Source of the DNA: Lachnospiraceae bacterium
GTDB taxonomy: Bacteria; Bacillota; Clostridia; Lachnospirales; Lachnospiraceae
Assembly (NCBI GenBank): GCA_910574715.1
Contig: CAJTCH010000009.1
Span: forward strand, 62,001 to 126,000
DNA length: 64,000 bases
Direction: 5' to 3'
Made by a program: the position numbers and the translations under genes. Positions 37,620 through 45,387 of the stretch are shown piece after piece (the first letter of the stretch is position 1; each line of letters starts with the position of its first letter). The notes beneath the pieces are model-generated. The model searched no databases. It worked only from the letters and a program-made list of their open reading frames with translations, and was not told the origin of the DNA.

Positions 37620-38813
37620 ATGAAAACATTACAGGATTATATTGATAAGTTAAATGCGTTGAACTTTAAAGAGATGTACAATGGAGATTTCTTCTTAACA
37701 TGGGAGAAGACGGATGATGAGATCGAAGCGGTATTTACACTTGCTGACGCGCTTCGTTTCATGAGAGAGAACAATATCTCTACGAAGGTATTCGAGAGCG
37801 GGCTTGGCATCTCCTTATTCCGTGACAATTCTACCCGTACACGCTTCTCCTTTGCTTCCGCTTGTAACCTGCTTGGCCTGGAAGTTCAGGACCTTGACGA
37901 AGGCAAGTCTCAGGTTGCTCACGGTGAGACCGTCCGCGAGACGGCGAACATGATCTCCTTCATGGCTGACGTGATCGGTATCCGCGACGATATGTATATC
38001 GGCAAGGGAAATGCTTACATGCACGAGGTTGTTGACGCCGTAACGCAGGGCAACAAGGACGGAATCCTTGAGCAGAAGCCTACGCTCGTGAACCTGCAGT
38101 GCGATATCGACCACCCGACACAGGCTATGGCCGATATGCTTCACATCATCCACGAGTTCGGCGGTGTCGAGAACTTAAAAGGTAAGAAGCTTGCCATGAC
38201 ATGGGCTTACTCTCCTTCCTACGGCAAGCCGCTGTCCGTTCCGCAGGGAATCATCGGACTGATGACACGTTTCGGCATGGACGTTGTTCTGGCTCACCCG
38301 GAAGGATACGAGATCTTCCCGGAGGTAGAAGAGGTTGCTGCCAAGAACGCCGAGAAATCCGGCGGTACATTTACCAAGACCAACAACATGGCAGAGGCAT
38401 TCAAGGATGCCGACATCGTATATCCTAAGAGCTGGGCGCCGTTCGCTGCCATGGAGAAGCGTACAGAACTCTACGGCAACGGAGATACCGAAGGAATCAA
38501 GGCTCTGGAGAAAGAACTGCTCGCACAGAACGCGGAATACAAGGATTGGGCTTGTACGGAAGAGCTGATGGCTACGACGAAGGACGGCAAGGCACTCTAT
38601 ATGCACTGTCTGCCGGCCGACATCACCGGCGTAAGCTGTGAGACAGGCGAGGTTGACGCTTCCGTATTCGACCGCTACAGAGATCCGTTATACAAGGAAG
38701 CCAGCTTCAAGCCATACATCATCGCCGCTATGATCTTCCTTGCGAAATTCGCTGACCCGGCCGATGTTCTTAAGAGACTGGAAGAGAAAAGCACTCCCAG
38801 AGTATTTAAGTAG
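37620..38813 (+). CDS. ygeW: YgeW, knotted carbamoyltransferase
   Basis: 397 residues from ATG 37620, the better spaced of two close ATGs behind GGAGG. Carbamoyltransferase motifs: STRTR in RDNSTRTRFSFASA (carbamoyl-phosphate site), HPTQ in IDHPTQAMADM, and HCLP in MHCLPADITG. It belongs to the YgeW group, for which no biosynthetic role is known. Running in the catabolic direction it would phosphorolyse a ureido group to carbamoyl phosphate, feeding the kinase encoded next. Confidence 0.93.
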   Translation: MKTLQDYIDKLNALNFKEMYNGDFFLTWEKTDDEIEAVFTLADALRFMRENNISTKVFESGLGISLFRDNSTRTRFSFASACNLLGLEVQDLDEGKSQVAHGETVRETANMISFMADVIGIRDDMYIGKGNAYMHEVVDAVTQGNKDGILEQKPTLVNLQCDIDHPTQAMADMLHIIHEFGGVENLKGKKLAMTWAYSPSYGKPLSVPQGIIGLMTRFGMDVVLAHPEGYEIFPEVEEVAAKNAEKSGGTFTKTNNMAEAFKDADIVYPKSWAPFAAMEKRTELYGNGDTEGIKALEKELLAQNAEYKDWACTEELMATTKDGKALYMHCLPADITGVSCETGEVDASVFDRYRDPLYKEASFKPYIIAAMIFLAKFADPADVLKRLEEKSTPRVFK

Positions 38814-38834
38814 GATTTGACAGGAGGATCTATT

Positions 38835-39779
38835 ATGGAAAAGAAAAAAAGAGTCGTGATCGCCCTTGGCGGCAATGCCCTTGGCAACACTCTGCCTGAG
38901 CAGATGGCAGCCGTCAAGATCACCGCCAAAGCAATCGTAGACTTGATTGAAGACGGCTGCGAGGTTGTGGTATCCCATGGGAACGGACCCCAGGTCGGCA
39001 TGGTGAACAACGCCATGATCGCCCTCACCCACGAGGACGCGGCGCAGCCCAACACTCCTCTCTCCGTATGCGTCGCCATGAGTCAGGCCTATATCGGATA
39101 TGATCTTCAGAACGCGCTACGCGAGGAGCTTTTGAACCGCAATATCTCTAACGTACCGGTGGCAACCATGATCACCCAGGTCCGCGTAGATGAGAATGAC
39201 CCTGCCTTCCAGAATCCATCCAAACCGATCGGCAAATTCGTGGACGCCGAGCAGGCGAAGAAGATGGAAGAAAGCTTCCACTATATTATGAAGGAAGACT
39301 CCGGAAGAGGCTACCGCCGTGTGGTAGCTTCTCCGAAACCGGTGGAGATCATCGAGATCGAGACCATCCGCACCATGGTGAATGCAGGAAACCTGGTCAT
39401 CGCCGGAGGCGGCGGCGGAATCCCGGTTACCAGACAGGGCAATCACTTAAAAGGCGCAAGCGCCGTGATCGACAAGGACTTCGCAAGCTGCCTGCTTGCG
39501 AAGGAACTGGACGCGGACTACCTGATCATCCTCACCGCGGTAGAGAAGGTCGCGTTAAACTTCGGTAAACCGGATGAGAAGTGGCTTGGCGATATCTCCG
39601 TAGAAGAAGCGAACCAGTATATCAGCGAAGGACATTTCGCTCCCGGCTCTATGCTTCCGAAGGTACAGGCCGCAGTCGACTTCGCTTCCTCCAAGAAAGG
39701 ACGCACCGCACTGATCACACTCCTTGAGAAATCAAGGGACGCTGTACAGGGCAAGACCGGAACCATGTTCCATGCTTAA
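38835..39779 (+). CDS. yqeA: Carbamate kinase
   Basis: 314 residues from ATG 38835 behind AGGAGG. VVIALGGNALG opens the amino-acid kinase fold; SHGNGPQVG, AGGGGGIPV and VIDKDFASCLLA are the family motifs. It turns carbamoyl phosphate and ADP into carbamate and ATP, so the cell gains ATP from the ureido carbon. It starts 21 bases after ygeW and is the last gene of the plus arm. Confidence 0.94.
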   Translation: MEKKKRVVIALGGNALGNTLPEQMAAVKITAKAIVDLIEDGCEVVVSHGNGPQVGMVNNAMIALTHEDAAQPNTPLSVCVAMSQAYIGYDLQNALREELLNRNISNVPVATMITQVRVDENDPAFQNPSKPIGKFVDAEQAKKMEESFHYIMKEDSGRGYRRVVASPKPVEIIEIETIRTMVNAGNLVIAGGGGGIPVTRQGNHLKGASAVIDKDFASCLLAKELDADYLIILTAVEKVALNFGKPDEKWLGDISVEEANQYISEGHFAPGSMLPKVQAAVDFASSKKGRTALITLLEKSRDAVQGKTGTMFHA

Positions 39780-39816
39780 TAAGCTGTATATCTTAGTCGC
39801 AGACATTCAAATAGGG

Positions 39817-39843
39817 ACGTAGTAAAATTCAATTTTACTACGT
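39817..39843. repeat. 27-bp near-perfect palindrome
   Basis: ACGTAGTAAAATT-C-AATTTTACTACGT: two perfect 13-base arms around one central base, between the convergent yqeA and AAA-ATPase genes. It may end transcription on either strand or be a REP-type element; no second copy is present in the window. Confidence 0.65.
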
Positions 39844-39871
39844 ACCAAATTGCGTTTTGCCCTGTACCTTT

Positions 39872-41470
39872 TTACACAATTGCCTCAATCAGTACCTTAT
39901 CTCCCACTCTGATCTCGTGGACACCGATCTGCTTCCTACGATTAAAATTAAGCATATACCCTGTCTGAAGATTATAATCATCCAGATATCCTTCTAATTG
40001 GCGCTCACCGCGGGAGTGATATTCATTTCCCCGCCAGATTTTGGTCTCTATCACGAATTGCTCATTGCCGTAATCCACTATAATATCTGTCCTTCCAAGG
40101 CTGCGCGTACGGGCTTCAATATAATAGTTTCCCATCCCATTAATGATCGGACGCAGATAGAGAAGAAAATACCGCCTACCTTCTTCTTCTAAGAATCTCT
40201 CCTCACACCCACCGTACAACTCATGAAAATGCCAGACAAACTTCTCCAGTACCCTGCGCATATCAAGCTTCCCATCACAGATAAACTGATTTTTATCCTG
40301 AAGGGATGCTTTATAAATGTCAGATTTCCCCATCTCATCGAGAGAAAGAAAATGATTATACAGAAACGTATCGAAAATCCGGTTTGCAGGTATCACTTTC
40401 CCTTCATCATTTTTCACAAATCCAAACATAAGTGCCAGATGAATGACTGGATTGGTCGGATTATAAGTGATTGATTTTCCTGAAAATAAAAGCTCCTTCA
40501 ACATCTGCCCAAGCTCAGGATAATCTGTCAGCTTATTGGTCAATGACTCAAACAATGTATTATTGTCCAAAAGCAGTATACGCACTACCTCCAGAAATCC
40601 CTCCTTCGTCCATACACTCTCCTCTTCTGCTGCGCTTGTATTACTTGCCTTTTCATCCATCAGCTTGCATAGACGCGATACCAGATATGGATATCCGGAG
40701 GTATAATCATAGAGCAATCCTGCTATCTCATCTATATCCATTCTGATCCGGTGATCTGCCTCATAGTCTTTAAGCATCCCTTCAATCCCATTTTTTGACA
40801 ATCCCATCTCTATATTAAAATCTGCCGCAATATTCCACGGACTATTCGTTTTATGCTCTTCTTCCGGACGCAGCTTTCTTCTCAGGTTTTTAATGTCATA
40901 TACCCCAGCCAGGATCACTGCCTGAAATGCAGGTGCTCCCTTTGTTTCCCGCTCCAGATAACAGCTTCGAAGCTGCGCGAGGAAATCAAGAAATACCTGG
41001 TTATTCGACGCGCTGTCCACCTCATCAATAATCAGGACAACGGGTCTTATACTGCTTTTGCAGAGCTCCATAAGATACTCGAATAATTCCATAAAATCAA
41101 AATCCCGGTTCTTTTCTCTTGAAATCACCTGCATCTGATCTATAAGCCCCGCTATCTTTGCATCTTCTTTTACGCGCCATCTCAATTCCCTCAGAACGAT
41201 TCTTAAGAACGCCAATGAAAATACATTCTCATCTCTGAATGATGCGCTTCCAAGAGACTGGAAATCAAGCCTTATCACAAGATAATCCCTTCCAAGCTCC
41301 TCATCTAACATAACCAAAGTCGTTGTCTTTCCATACTGCCTTGCACGGTTGATCGTAAAATAATACCCGGCATCGACCATTTCCCTGATCTGCCCTATAC
41401 GCTCTGTCACATCCGTCATATAATGCTTTGCAGGTATACAAGGTCCTGTCACATTGAATATCTTAGCCAC
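39872..41470 (-). CDS. AAA-ATPase with C-terminal PD-(D/E)XK-like domain
   Basis: 532 residues from GTG 41470. The opening FNVTGPCIPAKHYM, the P-loop RARQYGKTTTL and Walker B VVLIIDEVD belong to a widespread AAA family of gut Firmicutes and Bacteroidetes. The C-terminus has RTDIIVDYGNEQFVIETKIWRG, a PD-(D/E)XK-type core (D, then E-x-K). The family function is unknown; mobile, defence-like behaviour is suspected from its patchy distribution. The start codon overlaps the stop of the small P-loop gene upstream. Confidence 0.85.
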   Translation of the reverse strand: MAKIFNVTGPCIPAKHYMTDVTERIGQIREMVDAGYYFTINRARQYGKTTTLVMLDEELGRDYLVIRLDFQSLGSASFRDENVFSLAFLRIVLRELRWRVKEDAKIAGLIDQMQVISREKNRDFDFMELFEYLMELCKSSIRPVVLIIDEVDSASNNQVFLDFLAQLRSCYLERETKGAPAFQAVILAGVYDIKNLRRKLRPEEEHKTNSPWNIAADFNIEMGLSKNGIEGMLKDYEADHRIRMDIDEIAGLLYDYTSGYPYLVSRLCKLMDEKASNTSAAEEESVWTKEGFLEVVRILLLDNNTLFESLTNKLTDYPELGQMLKELLFSGKSITYNPTNPVIHLALMFGFVKNDEGKVIPANRIFDTFLYNHFLSLDEMGKSDIYKASLQDKNQFICDGKLDMRRVLEKFVWHFHELYGGCEERFLEEEGRRYFLLYLRPIINGMGNYYIEARTRSLGRTDIIVDYGNEQFVIETKIWRGNEYHSRGERQLEGYLDDYNLQTGYMLNFNRRKQIGVHEIRVGDKVLIEAIV

Positions 41471-41982
41471 TATGTCACCTCTTCTCTCCGGATTCTGATG
41501 ATACTGTCCGCAATATCATCCAAACTCCTATTCTCCGTATGAATTTTAACGGTATTCAACTCATTATACAGCGGAAGCCTCTCTATACTCCGCTTAATAA
41601 TATCCTTTCCCCTCACACCTCTCGAAATATCTCCCTCAAGACGACGGCAAAGCGTATCCGGATCGCAAGTCAAAGAAACCACTGTTCTATTACAATCCGT
41701 CTTATCAATCCTCTCAAGGATAGTATCAATGATATTCTGCTCATGCATTACCCAACAGAATATAATATGATCATATGCCGAACAATGAAGAAACTGATTA
41801 AGCAGAAAACAGATATTCTGCATAACCATCTCCTTAGTCTCTTCTGTCACTTGAAATGGATCGGAATCCCAGCACCAGTCACCGTCGAGAAATACACTAT
41901 TATGTAATTTACGTTTCATCTTCTGGCACACGGCAGTCTTCCCCACCCCCATAGTGCCTCCGATCAGATATAATTTCTTCAC
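41470..41982 (-). CDS. Small P-loop NTPase/kinase-like protein
   Basis: 170 residues. Walker A GGTMGVGKTAVC (8-19), DGDWCWD near 35, and CRRLEGD with RGVRGKD as a lid-like arginine region: the architecture of small nucleoside- or shikimate-kinase-like P-loop proteins (AAA_18/AAA_33 type). It overlaps the GTG of the following AAA-ATPase gene by one base. Substrate unknown; small kinases of this kind sometimes modify antibiotics or nucleotides. Confidence 0.75.
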   Translation of the reverse strand: MKKLYLIGGTMGVGKTAVCQKMKRKLHNSVFLDGDWCWDSDPFQVTEETKEMVMQNICFLLNQFLHCSAYDHIIFCWVMHEQNIIDTILERIDKTDCNRTVVSLTCDPDTLCRRLEGDISRGVRGKDIIKRSIERLPLYNELNTVKIHTENRSLDDIADSIIRIRREEVT

Positions 41983-42055
41983 ACTATCCTCCCGAATTCT
42001 ATGATTATCTTATATTCTTCTACAATCATACTCTAAACTATACTGTTTTGTAAAG

Positions 42056-42085
42056 TTGACATTACACCAAAAAATACTTTATACT
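42056..42085 (+). promoter_or_regulatory. Promoter of the AraC/GyrI regulator
   Basis: TTGACA (42056-42061), 18-base spacer, TATACT (42080-42085), about 95 bases upstream of the gene. Confidence 0.7.
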
Positions 42086-42179
42086 ATGCTGTAAAACAAC
42101 CTCTCTTTATCGTGCATAAATTAAGAGGAAAAAATCAAAACGATACTATATACTGAACTTTACCGGGAGGATTGATATC

Positions 42180-43034
42180 ATGGAATGGATAGACAGATTA
42201 AATGACACGATCAATTATATTGAAGAGCATTTGACAGATGAAATTGATTATGAACAACTTGGGCGCATCGCCTGTTGTTCCTCCTATCATTTTCAGAGAA
42301 TGTTTGCCTATATGGCCGGCATCCCCTTGTCCGAATACATCCGCAGAAGGAGAATGTCACTTGCCGCTGTGGATCTGCAGGGAAGGGATATGAAGATCCT
42401 TGACGTTGCAGGTAAATATGGCTACAGTTCCCCCACTTCATTCAACAGGGCTTTTCAGTCTGTTCATGGGGTTGCCCCGTCAGCCGTTAAAAATGAGGGT
42501 ATATCTGTAAAATCCTTCCCGCCTATTGCATTCAAAATCACAATAAAAGGAGCGGAAGAGATGAATTATCGAATTGAAACAAAAGAGGCATTCCGTATCG
42601 TCGGCGTATCGGTCCCTCTGTATAAGGAGATTGAGAAAAACTTTGCAATCATACCGCCAAAGTGGCAGGAGATATCTCAGAATGGGACCTTACAGAGATT
42701 GATCGGCATGATGGACACCCCGCCTATGGGTGTGCTCGGCGTCAGCACTTGTAATGATACAGAACAGTGGAGGTACTATATTGCCGTATCTACTTCACAG
42801 GCACAGGGAGACCTGGAAGAATATACCGTACCGGCGGCTACCTGGGCAATCTTTCCCGGGCAGGGCACGAATCAGTCGATCCAAGAATTGGAACAGCGCA
42901 TTGTAACCGAATGGCTTCCAACCTCAGGATACGAATACGGCAATGCTCCCGATGTCGAAGTCTACTTGAACCCGGATCCGCAAAATGCACAATATGAAGT
43001 ATGGATACCTGTTGTGAAAAAAGCAAAGCAGTAA
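42180..43034 (+). CDS. AraC-type regulator with GyrI-like effector domain
   Basis: 284 residues. Residues 1-105 hold the double AraC helix-turn-helix (YEQLGRIACCSSYHFQRMFA, then ILDVAGKYGYSSPTSFNRAF), and 125-284 form a GyrI-like/SOUL-type small-molecule-binding domain, the layout of Rob and of MerR-independent multidrug sensors. GGGAGG precedes the ATG. No obvious target gene is adjacent; it may be self-regulated and control a regulon elsewhere. Confidence 0.88.
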   Translation: MEWIDRLNDTINYIEEHLTDEIDYEQLGRIACCSSYHFQRMFAYMAGIPLSEYIRRRRMSLAAVDLQGRDMKILDVAGKYGYSSPTSFNRAFQSVHGVAPSAVKNEGISVKSFPPIAFKITIKGAEEMNYRIETKEAFRIVGVSVPLYKEIEKNFAIIPPKWQEISQNGTLQRLIGMMDTPPMGVLGVSTCNDTEQWRYYIAVSTSQAQGDLEEYTVPAATWAIFPGQGTNQSIQELEQRIVTEWLPTSGYEYGNAPDVEVYLNPDPQNAQYEVWIPVVKKAKQ

Positions 43035-43066
43035 TTTTAGAGAGCTGCTGACAAACAAATATACCA

Positions 43067-43107
43067 ATTTCCCCCTGCCCTGGCTTACTGCCGGAGCAGG
43101 GGGAAAT
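43067..43107. terminator. Bidirectional terminator
   Basis: Perfect 12-bp stem ATTTCCCCCTGC / GCAGGGGGAAAT with a 17-base loop, between convergent genes; the plus strand continues CATTTCTTCTT. Confidence 0.7.
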
Positions 43108-43131
43108 CATTTCTTCTTGTCAAAATTCCAT

Positions 43132-43533
43132 CTATGAAATCTTCTTTAACTTCTCACTATGATCAGCGATAACTTTCTTCATGATATCAATATCAGTCTG
43201 CATGGACTCTATCTTCTCAGTAGCATTCTCATATCGCTTTGCCGCCGGCAGATAATTCTCGACCAGAATATTAATCGCATGTAAAATATCATTCTCAATG
43301 ATTAAGTTAATTCTCGCTTGTTCTTCTTTCATTAGCGCCTGTTCTTCTCTCATTAGCGCTTGTTCTTTCCTCATTAGTGCTTGCTCATCCCGGAGTCTGC
43401 TCTGTTCATCTCTCATTAGTATCTGTTCGTCCCGAATAAACCTGATATCGTTCTCCATCGGCTTCAATCTTGCGTCCAGCTTTGTGTCAAGTAATTGAGA
43501 AATTGCCAATAAATCTTCGCTTGTCAATGCCAT
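43132..43533 (-). CDS. Coiled-coil protein with heptad repeats, 133 aa
   Basis: 133 residues. N-terminal helix MALTSEDLLAISQLLDTKLD is a start I recognise from many hypothetical proteins of gut Firmicutes. Residues 30-72 are six tandem seven-residue units of the type ALMREEQ, encoded by 21-bp DNA repeats, and a second helical stretch ends the protein. No transmembrane segment. Probably an oligomeric scaffold-like protein; function unknown. Confidence 0.75.
   Translation of the reverse strand: MALTSEDLLAISQLLDTKLDARLKPMENDIRFIRDEQILMRDEQSRLRDEQALMRKEQALMREEQALMKEEQARINLIIENDILHAINILVENYLPAAKRYENATEKIESMQTDIDIMKKVIADHSEKLKKIS
43317..43442 (-). repeat. Six tandem 21-bp coding repeats
   Basis: Six degenerate 21-bp units inside the coiled-coil gene (seven codons each), so copy number changes keep the reading frame and coil register. 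Confidence 0.75.
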
Positions 43534-43622
43534 ACGATCACTCCTTTATGCAATGCAACCTCGTCCTGATAAAAAGTATTATATCATGCCTGCGGCATAA
43601 AGTCTATTCCTTTTCAGGAATT

Positions 43623-43647
43623 GTCTGTGAGTGACTTCGTCACAGAC
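43623..43647. other. Hairpin upstream of the ferredoxin gene
   Basis: GTCTGTGA / TCACAGAC around a 9-base loop, followed on the plus strand by TCAATCTTTTT. It could end leftover transcription or attenuate the ferredoxin pair; a TATAAT-like box follows near 43665. Confidence 0.4.
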
Positions 43648-43697
43648 TCAATCTTTTTCTCCCTGTATAATAAAGAAAAAACAAAAGGAGTTTTACC

Positions 43698-43895
43698 ATG
43701 GCAAAAAGGAAAGCGTCTGTCAGTATCCGGGAATGTGTTGCCTGCGGATGCTGCATAAAAGTCTGTCCGCGAAATGCGATCACCGTTCCCCACGGCATCC
43801 ATGCGGTCATTGACAGAGAGTTATGTATCGGATGCGGGAAATGCGCGAAAGAATGCCCTGCAAGCATTATCTCATTGGAGGTGACAGAAGAATGA
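43698..43895 (+). CDS. Two-cluster 4Fe-4S ferredoxin
   Basis: 65 residues with CVACGCCIKVCP and CIGCGKCAKECP, a classical bacterial 2[4Fe-4S] ferredoxin with a basic N-terminus. Its stop overlaps the ATG of the membrane protein gene, so the two are co-translated and probably pass electrons to one another. Confidence 0.9.
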   Translation: MAKRKASVSIRECVACGCCIKVCPRNAITVPHGIHAVIDRELCIGCGKCAKECPASIISLEVTEE

Positions 43896-44482
43896 AAAGA
43901 AAAAAGAAATGGTACGATTATCTTTGGATTGCCTCTCTTACTTACTTGATCCTTGGATTTTTTAATATCCTCTGTGCATGGCTGGGTCTTTTGTGCTTTT
44001 TTATCCCTCTTGCCATAGCGGTCATAAAGGGCAATAAGGCATACTGCAACAAATATTGCGGCAGAGGCCAGCTATTTTCCCTGATCGGCGGCAGGTTCGG
44101 ACTGTCACGAAAAAAAGACATCCCCGGCTGGATGAGATCAGGCTGTTTCCGGTATGGATTTTTGATATTCTTCTTTGTAATGTTCTTTCTCATGCTATGG
44201 AACACCTGGCTGGTCTTCGCCGGAGCTAAGAATCTCGGCACTGTGGTAACACTGCTGTGGACATTCAAACTGCCCTGGCATTGGGCTTATCACGGCACCC
44301 TATTCTCCGACGGTGTAGCACAGTTTGCTTTCGGTTTCTACAGTGTGATGCTTACCTCCACTATATTAGGATTCCTTACCATGGTCCTATTCAAACCTCG
44401 CTCCTGGTGCGTATACTGCCCCATGGGAACAATGACACAGCTTATTTGCAAAGCTAAAAACATAACCGGGCAGCCCAGATAA
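43892..44482 (+). CDS. NapH/YccM-like membrane iron-sulfur protein
   Basis: 196 residues from ATG 43892, overlapping the ferredoxin stop. About four to five membrane helices. Two cysteine pairs, CNKYCGRG near 50 and CVYCPMG near 178, match the conserved CxxxC(G)RG and CxxCP motifs of the NapH/NosR/YccM family, but the C-terminal ferredoxin domain of NapH is missing; the separate ferredoxin encoded upstream may replace it. A quinol- or thiol-linked electron transfer role at the membrane is inferred. Confidence 0.8.
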   Translation: MKRKKKWYDYLWIASLTYLILGFFNILCAWLGLLCFFIPLAIAVIKGNKAYCNKYCGRGQLFSLIGGRFGLSRKKDIPGWMRSGCFRYGFLIFFFVMFFLMLWNTWLVFAGAKNLGTVVTLLWTFKLPWHWAYHGTLFSDGVAQFAFGFYSVMLTSTILGFLTMVLFKPRSWCVYCPMGTMTQLICKAKNITGQPR

Positions 44483-44490
44483 AGACAAGT

Positions 44491-44536
44491 AAAGGCACTG
44501 CTGCCGCTGTCTATTAACCGCGAAAACAGTGCCTTT
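44491..44536 (+). terminator. Terminator of the ferredoxin-NapH pair
   Basis: Perfect 10-bp stem AAAGGCACTG / CAGTGCCTTT with a 26-base loop, then CACTTTTAAT; it lies between convergent genes. Confidence 0.65.
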
Positions 44537-44560
44537 CACTTTTAATGCCAAAGATCTGAA

Positions 44561-45373
44561 CTAATCCACTCCAAGATCCGCATCTATCCCAAGCCACCAG
44601 CACAACACATCCTTGATCCTCTCATCCCAGTATTTCCACTGATGATCTCCTGCGGATTCACTGCTGCTTAAGTCATATCCAAGCTTTCTTACATGTTCCC
44701 AGGCTGTTAGATTCCCCTGATATAAGAAATCTTCCGTGCCGCACCACGCATACAGGCGCGGCCGCTCCTTATCAGAAGCCGCGAGCTTATCCGCCAGGGC
44801 AAGAAGATCATTATCCGAACCCGCAAGCTTTTCAGCACTCCCGAATATTCCCTGAAACAGCGGCAATACGTCTGACTGCTCCGTTATATTACGCTTATAA
44901 TCTTCCACAATATCCAACGCACCGGACAGTGATGCCGCAGCGCCAAAGGTATCACCCGCCCGAAGTCCCAGCTTCCATGCGCCGTAACCGCCCATAGACA
45001 GTCCTGCCGCCAGCATATCCTCTCTCTTCTGGGACATCCTTGGGAAAAATTCACGGCAGATACGCGGCAGCTCCTCCGAAATAAATGTCCAGTACCTCAT
45101 CCCGTAAGTAGTATCCGTATAGAAGCCCAGATGGGTCGTTGGCATCACCACCGCGATCCCAAGACGGCTCACATAACGCTCGATGGAAGTCCTGCGCTGC
45201 CAGGTCGTCTGGTCGTCACTCATGCCATGCAACAAATACATCGTCTTATACTGCCCGTTCTCCGCCCTTCCTTCCATGCCGATCTGCCTGCTGGTCTTCT
45301 GCGGCAGGATCACATCCATATTCATACTCATCCCCAGGACATCCGAGAAAAAATCTACATGCATCAATGCCAT
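44561..45373 (-). CDS. Esterase D/tributyrin esterase-like alpha/beta hydrolase
   Basis: 270 residues from ATG 45373 behind AGGAGG. Nucleophile elbow GLSMGGYGAW and the final catalytic histidine in SAGDHQWKYW; YLLHGMSDDQTTW is the oxyanion-hole region. It belongs to the EstA/S-formylglutathione-hydrolase-like group. No signal peptide, so intracellular. Last gene of the aldonate operon, where it may remove acyl groups from imported sugars (inference). Confidence 0.87.
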   Translation of the reverse strand: MALMHVDFFSDVLGMSMNMDVILPQKTSRQIGMEGRAENGQYKTMYLLHGMSDDQTTWQRRTSIERYVSRLGIAVVMPTTHLGFYTDTTYGMRYWTFISEELPRICREFFPRMSQKREDMLAAGLSMGGYGAWKLGLRAGDTFGAAASLSGALDIVEDYKRNITEQSDVLPLFQGIFGSAEKLAGSDNDLLALADKLAASDKERPRLYAWCGTEDFLYQGNLTAWEHVRKLGYDLSSSESAGDHQWKYWDERIKDVLCWWLGIDADLGVD

Positions 45374-45387
45374 CTTCCGTTCCTCCT

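Noticed and set aside
43317..43442. Short regular repeats that might suggest a CRISPR array
   Set aside because: The 21-bp units are contiguous without spacers and encode heptads of a coiled-coil protein.
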